From the NCBI RefSeq assembly GCF_002865605.1, contig NZ_CP025583.1, forward strand, positions 2,088,501 to 2,152,500: DNA of 64,000 nt. The letters are read 5' to 3'. Numbering within the stretch: the stretch's first letter is position 1; each line of letters starts with the position of its first letter. The position numbers and the translations under genes are program-made. The DNA comes from Paracoccus jeotgali. GTDB taxonomy: Bacteria; Pseudomonadota; Alphaproteobacteria; Rhodobacterales; Rhodobacteraceae. Shown piece by piece: positions 61,061-64,000 of this stretch. Below the pieces are notes generated by a model. It did not search any database. It saw only the letters and a list, made by a program, of their open reading frames with translations, and was not told the DNA's origin.

Positions 61061-61653
61061 GGGGCCTCCGGTCCGGGGGTGGCGCGCGCGGCGCGCAGCA
61101 GATTGGCGGTTTCGGTCAGCGGCAATCCGACCACGGCGCTGAACGAGCCCGAGATCCAGACCACGAATTCGCCCGCGCGGCCCTGGATCGCATAGCCGCC
61201 CGCCTTGCCGCGCCATTCGTCGCTGTTGAGATAGGCGGCGATATCGGTGTCGGTCAGCGGCCGCATCCGGACGATGGTCTCGACCAGCCGCTGCCAGTCG
61301 CGCCCGGCGCGGCGGACCGAGACGGCGGTCATCACCCGGTGCCGCCGGCCCGAGAGCAGGCGCAGAAAGGCCCGCGCCTCGTCCGCATCTGCGGGTTTGC
61401 CGAGGATGCGCCGCCCTGCCGTCACCACGGTGTCGGCGGTCAGCACGATGTCATCGGGGCCTGCGGGCACCGCCGCAGCCTTTTCGCGCGACATGCGGCG
61501 GACGTAGTCGCGGGCGTTTTCGCCGCGACGGGGTGTTTCGTCGATATCGGCCGGCAGCACGGCGTCAGGCCGGATTCCGATCTGCGCCAGCAGCTCCAGC
61601 CGTCTGGGGCTGGCCGAACCGAGGATCAGCCGTGGATGGGGATGGTCGTTCAT
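61057..61653 (-). CDS. maf: Maf-family nucleoside triphosphate pyrophosphatase
   Basis: 198-residue house-cleaning enzyme that hydrolyses non-canonical or modified NTPs. [19 protein letters not shown] is the Maf signature; [22 protein letters not shown] holds the catalytic Asp, and [15 protein letters not shown] the nucleotide contacts. C-terminal [28 protein letters not shown] is standard. Second gene of the infA-maf-rng-yacG row. Confidence 0.94.
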   Translation of the reverse strand: MNDHPHPRLILGSASPRRLELLAQIGIRPDAVLPADIDETPRRGENARDYVRRMSREKAAAVPAGPDDIVLTADTVVTAGRRILGKPADADEARAFLRLLSGRRHRVMTAVSVRRAGRDWQRLVETIVRMRPLTDTDIAAYLNSDEWRGKAGGYAIQGRAGEFVVWISGSFSAVVGLPLTETANLLRAARATPGPEAP

Positions 61654-61731
61654 GGCAGACCGCGTGCAGCAGGGGGCGTCGCCATGCAGGCCCGTCGCGG
61701 CCCAAAGGCCGGGGCGGAGCGCTGGCGCGAT

Positions 61732-61950
61732 TTACTTGAAACGATAGTTGATCCGGCCCTTGGTCAGATCATAGGTGTTCATTTCCACCTGAACCTTGTC
61801 GCCGGCCAGAACGCGGATGCGGTTTTTTCGCATCTTTCCTGCCATATGCGCGATGATCTCATGGCCGTTTTCAAGCTCGACCCGGAATGTCGCGTTCGGC
61901 AGAAGTTCCTTCACGACGCCTGGGAATTCGAGCATTTCTTCCTTGGCCAT
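61732..61950 (-). CDS. infA: Translation initiation factor IF-1
   Basis: 72 residues, the exact family length, single OB fold: [20 protein letters not shown], then [41 protein letters not shown], ending in GRINYRFK. It binds the ribosomal A site during initiation. AGGAG five bases before ATG 61950 decides against the GTG two codons earlier. Confidence 0.97.
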   Translation of the reverse strand: MAKEEMLEFPGVVKELLPNATFRVELENGHEIIAHMAGKMRKNRIRVLAGDKVQVEMNTYDLTKGRINYRFK

Positions 61951-62159
61951 GGTCACTCCTGACAGATTTCCCGCGTCACTCTGCGGGCGTGGCTTAGATG
62001 CGACCGCAGCGGGGTATTTTCAAGCGCAAAAGCAGCAAAACGCGGGTTTGGCGGCGTGGGCGTTGCAAAAAGGGCCGCTTTGGCCGGGCGGGAGGCGGGA
62101 AACTTCGCGTTCCGGTTGCCGAGGCGGGATCGCGGGGCGGGCCGGGGCCGGCGGCCGCG

Positions 62160-63335
62160 TCAGTCGGGCGAGGCCCTGTCGCCCGCCGCGCCGCCGCGGA
62201 ACGGATCGGGATGTGCCGCATCGCCAAGCGGCGGCTCGGTCAGGAATGACACCGGCGGCGCGTCGCCATCCCCGGCCGGCGCGAACAGGCTGGCGTCTTC
62301 GTCCCCGGGATCGAAGGCGGGCGCGGCGTCGCGATGCGGGGTCGGTTGAGCCGCAGCACTGGCTGCATCCTCTGTCCCGCGCGCGCCGCCGATGCGGATG
62401 GCACGGTTGCCATGCAGCGTGCCCAGCTTGCCCCGATGCAGAAGCTGGCCGCCTGCCGTTTCGATCCGCACCGCGGACATCGCATCGGGCGGCAGCTTCA
62501 GCACATCGCCGGGCCGCAGCGCGCGCAGATCGCGCAGCAGGATCGGGCGGCGGCACAGGATCACGTTCAGCGGCAGTGGCACCGCACTGACCGCCTGCGC
62601 GAGGCTGCGCGGCACCGGACCCTCTGCCGGGGCGGCGGCGGCGGGGGGCAAATCGCGGCTGTCATGGGTCAGCACCGAGGGCGGGCTGGGATCGGGCAGA
62701 AACAGGATCAGCGCCCCGTCCCGCACCCCGCCCTGCCCAAAGCGCAGATCGATCCGCATCGCGCGATAGGCGAGGTCGTCCAGCATCAGTTCCAGCGGGC
62801 GCGGGTCGTCGACAAAGCTCGCATAGCGGAACCGGGACGGGGCATCGGCGCCCAGAAAGGCCAGCTCGCCCGCCAGTTCCGCCAGCGTGGCGTTGACGAA
62901 ATCGGCGCAGATCGCGGCGTCGGTGCGGGTCGCGCGGCGTTCGCGCGGCTCGGCCCGGGTCACGCGGCCGATGGACTGCATCTCGATCAGCGAGGTCAGC
63001 GCGGCGGGGCACAGCCCGACCACGCCAAGCGCGCCCGACGCATCCTCGACCACCAGAACCAGCGCGCGGTCGGGCAGCAGTTCGGGCAGTTCGGCCAGCG
63101 TCGCGGGCGTGATCCGCATTTGCGTCGGATAGGTCGGCAGCCCGCAGACCCGCTGCGCCGCCCGCCCCACCGCATTGGCGAGCCCCCGTTCCGGCGTCGG
63201 TCGCGGCACCACCGCCCGCGCCGCCACCGGCACCGGGGCCGCCGCCTGCGCGCGCGCCAGGCGCTGCCCCAGCAGCGCCAATGCGCCCTGCCGTGGCGCC
63301 TCGCCCATCGCCGGTTTCTCGCCCGCTGCCGTCAC
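62160..63335 (-). CDS. FliM/FliN (SpoA-domain) family protein
   Basis: 391 residues. The recognisable part is a C-terminal SpoA domain: PLPLNVILCRRPILLRDLRALRPGDVLKLPPD, followed by RIETAGGQLLHRGKLGTLHGNRAIRI, as in the FliM/FliN/SctQ switch proteins. The ~230 residues before it look like a shortened FliM middle domain; about 90 residues of Ala/Pro/Asp-rich tail follow. It could be a flagellar switch or a secretion-ring protein. No other flagellar gene is in the window, so its role is open. Confidence 0.75.
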   Translation of the reverse strand: MTAAGEKPAMGEAPRQGALALLGQRLARAQAAAPVPVAARAVVPRPTPERGLANAVGRAAQRVCGLPTYPTQMRITPATLAELPELLPDRALVLVVEDASGALGVVGLCPAALTSLIEMQSIGRVTRAEPRERRATRTDAAICADFVNATLAELAGELAFLGADAPSRFRYASFVDDPRPLELMLDDLAYRAMRIDLRFGQGGVRDGALILFLPDPSPPSVLTHDSRDLPPAAAAPAEGPVPRSLAQAVSAVPLPLNVILCRRPILLRDLRALRPGDVLKLPPDAMSAVRIETAGGQLLHRGKLGTLHGNRAIRIGGARGTEDAASAAAQPTPHRDAAPAFDPGDEDASLFAPAGDGDAPPVSFLTEPPLGDAAHPDPFRGGAAGDRASPD

Positions 63336-63386
63336 CCTGTCCCCGCCGAATCACACCGTCCCACCGGCAATCTGGCATGCCAGAGA

Positions 63387-64000
63387 TTAAGATTCGGTTT
63401 GCAGATCCCGCTCTTGCGGTGACAGGCCGGGCGGGCGCAGCGGCAGTTGCAGCCGGAAGGCCGCGCCGTCATGGCCGGGCAGATAGGTGATCGTCCCGCC
63501 AAGCGCCTGCATCACCTCGCGCGAGATCGCCAGCCCCAGCCCCGCGCCCCCGGCCCGCGACGGATCGTTCAGCCGCGAGAATTTCTCGAAGATCAGATCC
63601 TGCTGTTCGGGCGCGATGCCCTTGCCGTTGTCCATGACGTCGATCTGCGTCGTCTCGGCCAGCCTGCGGACGCGGATGGTCAGCACCGGCCGCGCCGAAT
63701 CGCAGTATTTGCGGGCGTTCCCGATCAGGTTGATCAGCACTTGCAGCAGCCGGTCGGCGTCGGTCAGCACCATCAGATGTTCCGAAGGCGGGTCGCGGTC
63801 GATGATCAGATCCGCCCCCTTGCCCAGCGCCGAGCTGGCCTCGATCGCGCGCGAGATGACCTCGTGCAGGTTCACCGGCCCCAGGCTCAGCCGCGCCCGG
63901 CCGCTTTCCAGCACCGACAGGTCCAGCAGATCATCCAGCAGGCGGGTCAGCCGCGTCGCCTCGTCATGGATGATCGAGGCGAAGCGGCTGCGTTCCTCGG
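63387..64000 (-). CDS. Sensor histidine kinase, C-terminal part; 5' end outside window
   Basis: Membrane or cytosolic two-component kinase cut by the right edge. About 204 codons are visible. The second helix of the dimerisation domain (ASIIHDEATRLTRLLDDLLDLSVLESGR) leads into an HATPase domain: N-box LINLIGNARKYCDSARPV, G1 box DVMDNGKGIAPEQQ, F-box FEKFSRLNDPS, G2 box GAGLGLAISREVMQALGG. The phospho-accepting His and any sensor domain would lie beyond 64000. Partner regulator not seen. Confidence 0.88.
   Translation of the reverse strand, partial: EERSRFASIIHDEATRLTRLLDDLLDLSVLESGRARLSLGPVNLHEVISRAIEASSALGKGADLIIDRDPPSEHLMVLTDADRLLQVLINLIGNARKYCDSARPVLTIRVRRLAETTQIDVMDNGKGIAPEQQDLIFEKFSRLNDPSRAGGAGLGLAISREVMQALGGTITYLPGHDGAAFRLQLPLRPPGLSPQERDLQTES

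Overview
The window looks like chromosomal DNA of a high-GC alphaproteobacterium of the Rhodobacteraceae (Paracoccus-like; inferred from protein style, codon use and the infA-maf-rng-yacG-tRNA-Phe block at the right end). No rRNA operon, CRISPR array or phage module is visible. Two tRNA genes are present, one of them selenocysteine tRNA.

Left end, 1-7.9 kb: purine/ureide catabolism. A fused allantoinase-OHCU decarboxylase (cut by the window edge), 5-hydroxyisourate hydrolase, a LysR regulator, malate synthase G, an NCS2 purine permease and (S)-ureidoglycine aminohydrolase form a urate-to-glyoxylate route, with malate synthase consuming the glyoxylate. Then 8-13 kb: selC (tRNA-Sec), a CDF metal exporter, an amphi-Trp protein, an ATZ/TRZ-type amidohydrolase and an MFS transporter whose start codon is out of frame, next to a decayed IS3 fragment.

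13.4-27.3 kb: a GntR/UTRA regulator converges on a tightly packed 14-gene operon read leftwards from 27332 to 14233. In order it encodes an isochorismatase-type amidase, two divergent polysaccharide-deacetylase-fold hydrolases, a LeuC/LeuD-type hydro-lyase, a complete branched-chain-type ABC importer, an isocitrate lyase/PEP mutase-family C-C lyase, a fumarate-reductase-like flavoprotein and two tandem Asp/Glu-racemase-family proteins. I read it as an uncharacterised route for a cyclic imide or amide that gives a substituted maleate/malate and is then cleaved to oxoacids. This is the best candidate for a new system in the window.

27.5-42.4 kb: a small NTF2-like protein, a truncated metal P-type ATPase split by an intact IS3-family element (28275-29547, 3-bp target duplication), then a second leftward operon: XRE-cupin regulator, dipeptide-type ABC importer, GAF protein, ATP-dependent hydantoinase/oxoprolinase HyuA, two different HyuB subunits and an M24-fold protein lacking one metal ligand.

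43-46 kb: a lower-GC heparinase II/III gene, split by a second IS3-family element (43851-45124, 4-bp duplication) whose own transposase is frameshifted. 46-56 kb: two divergent operons around a GntR regulator, one with a TRAP transporter, an SDR and an FAH-family hydrolase, the other with an EthD-like protein, an NAD epimerase and an SsuABC/TauABC-type importer. 56-64 kb: housekeeping (DUF924, P1B-4 metal ATPase, PhnA/YjdM, tRNA-Phe, yacG, RNase E/G, maf, infA, a FliM/FliN-domain protein and a histidine kinase cut by the right edge).

Across the window the theme is scavenging of small nitrogen-containing ring compounds (ureides, hydantoins, imides), each catabolic block being paired with its own importer and regulator.
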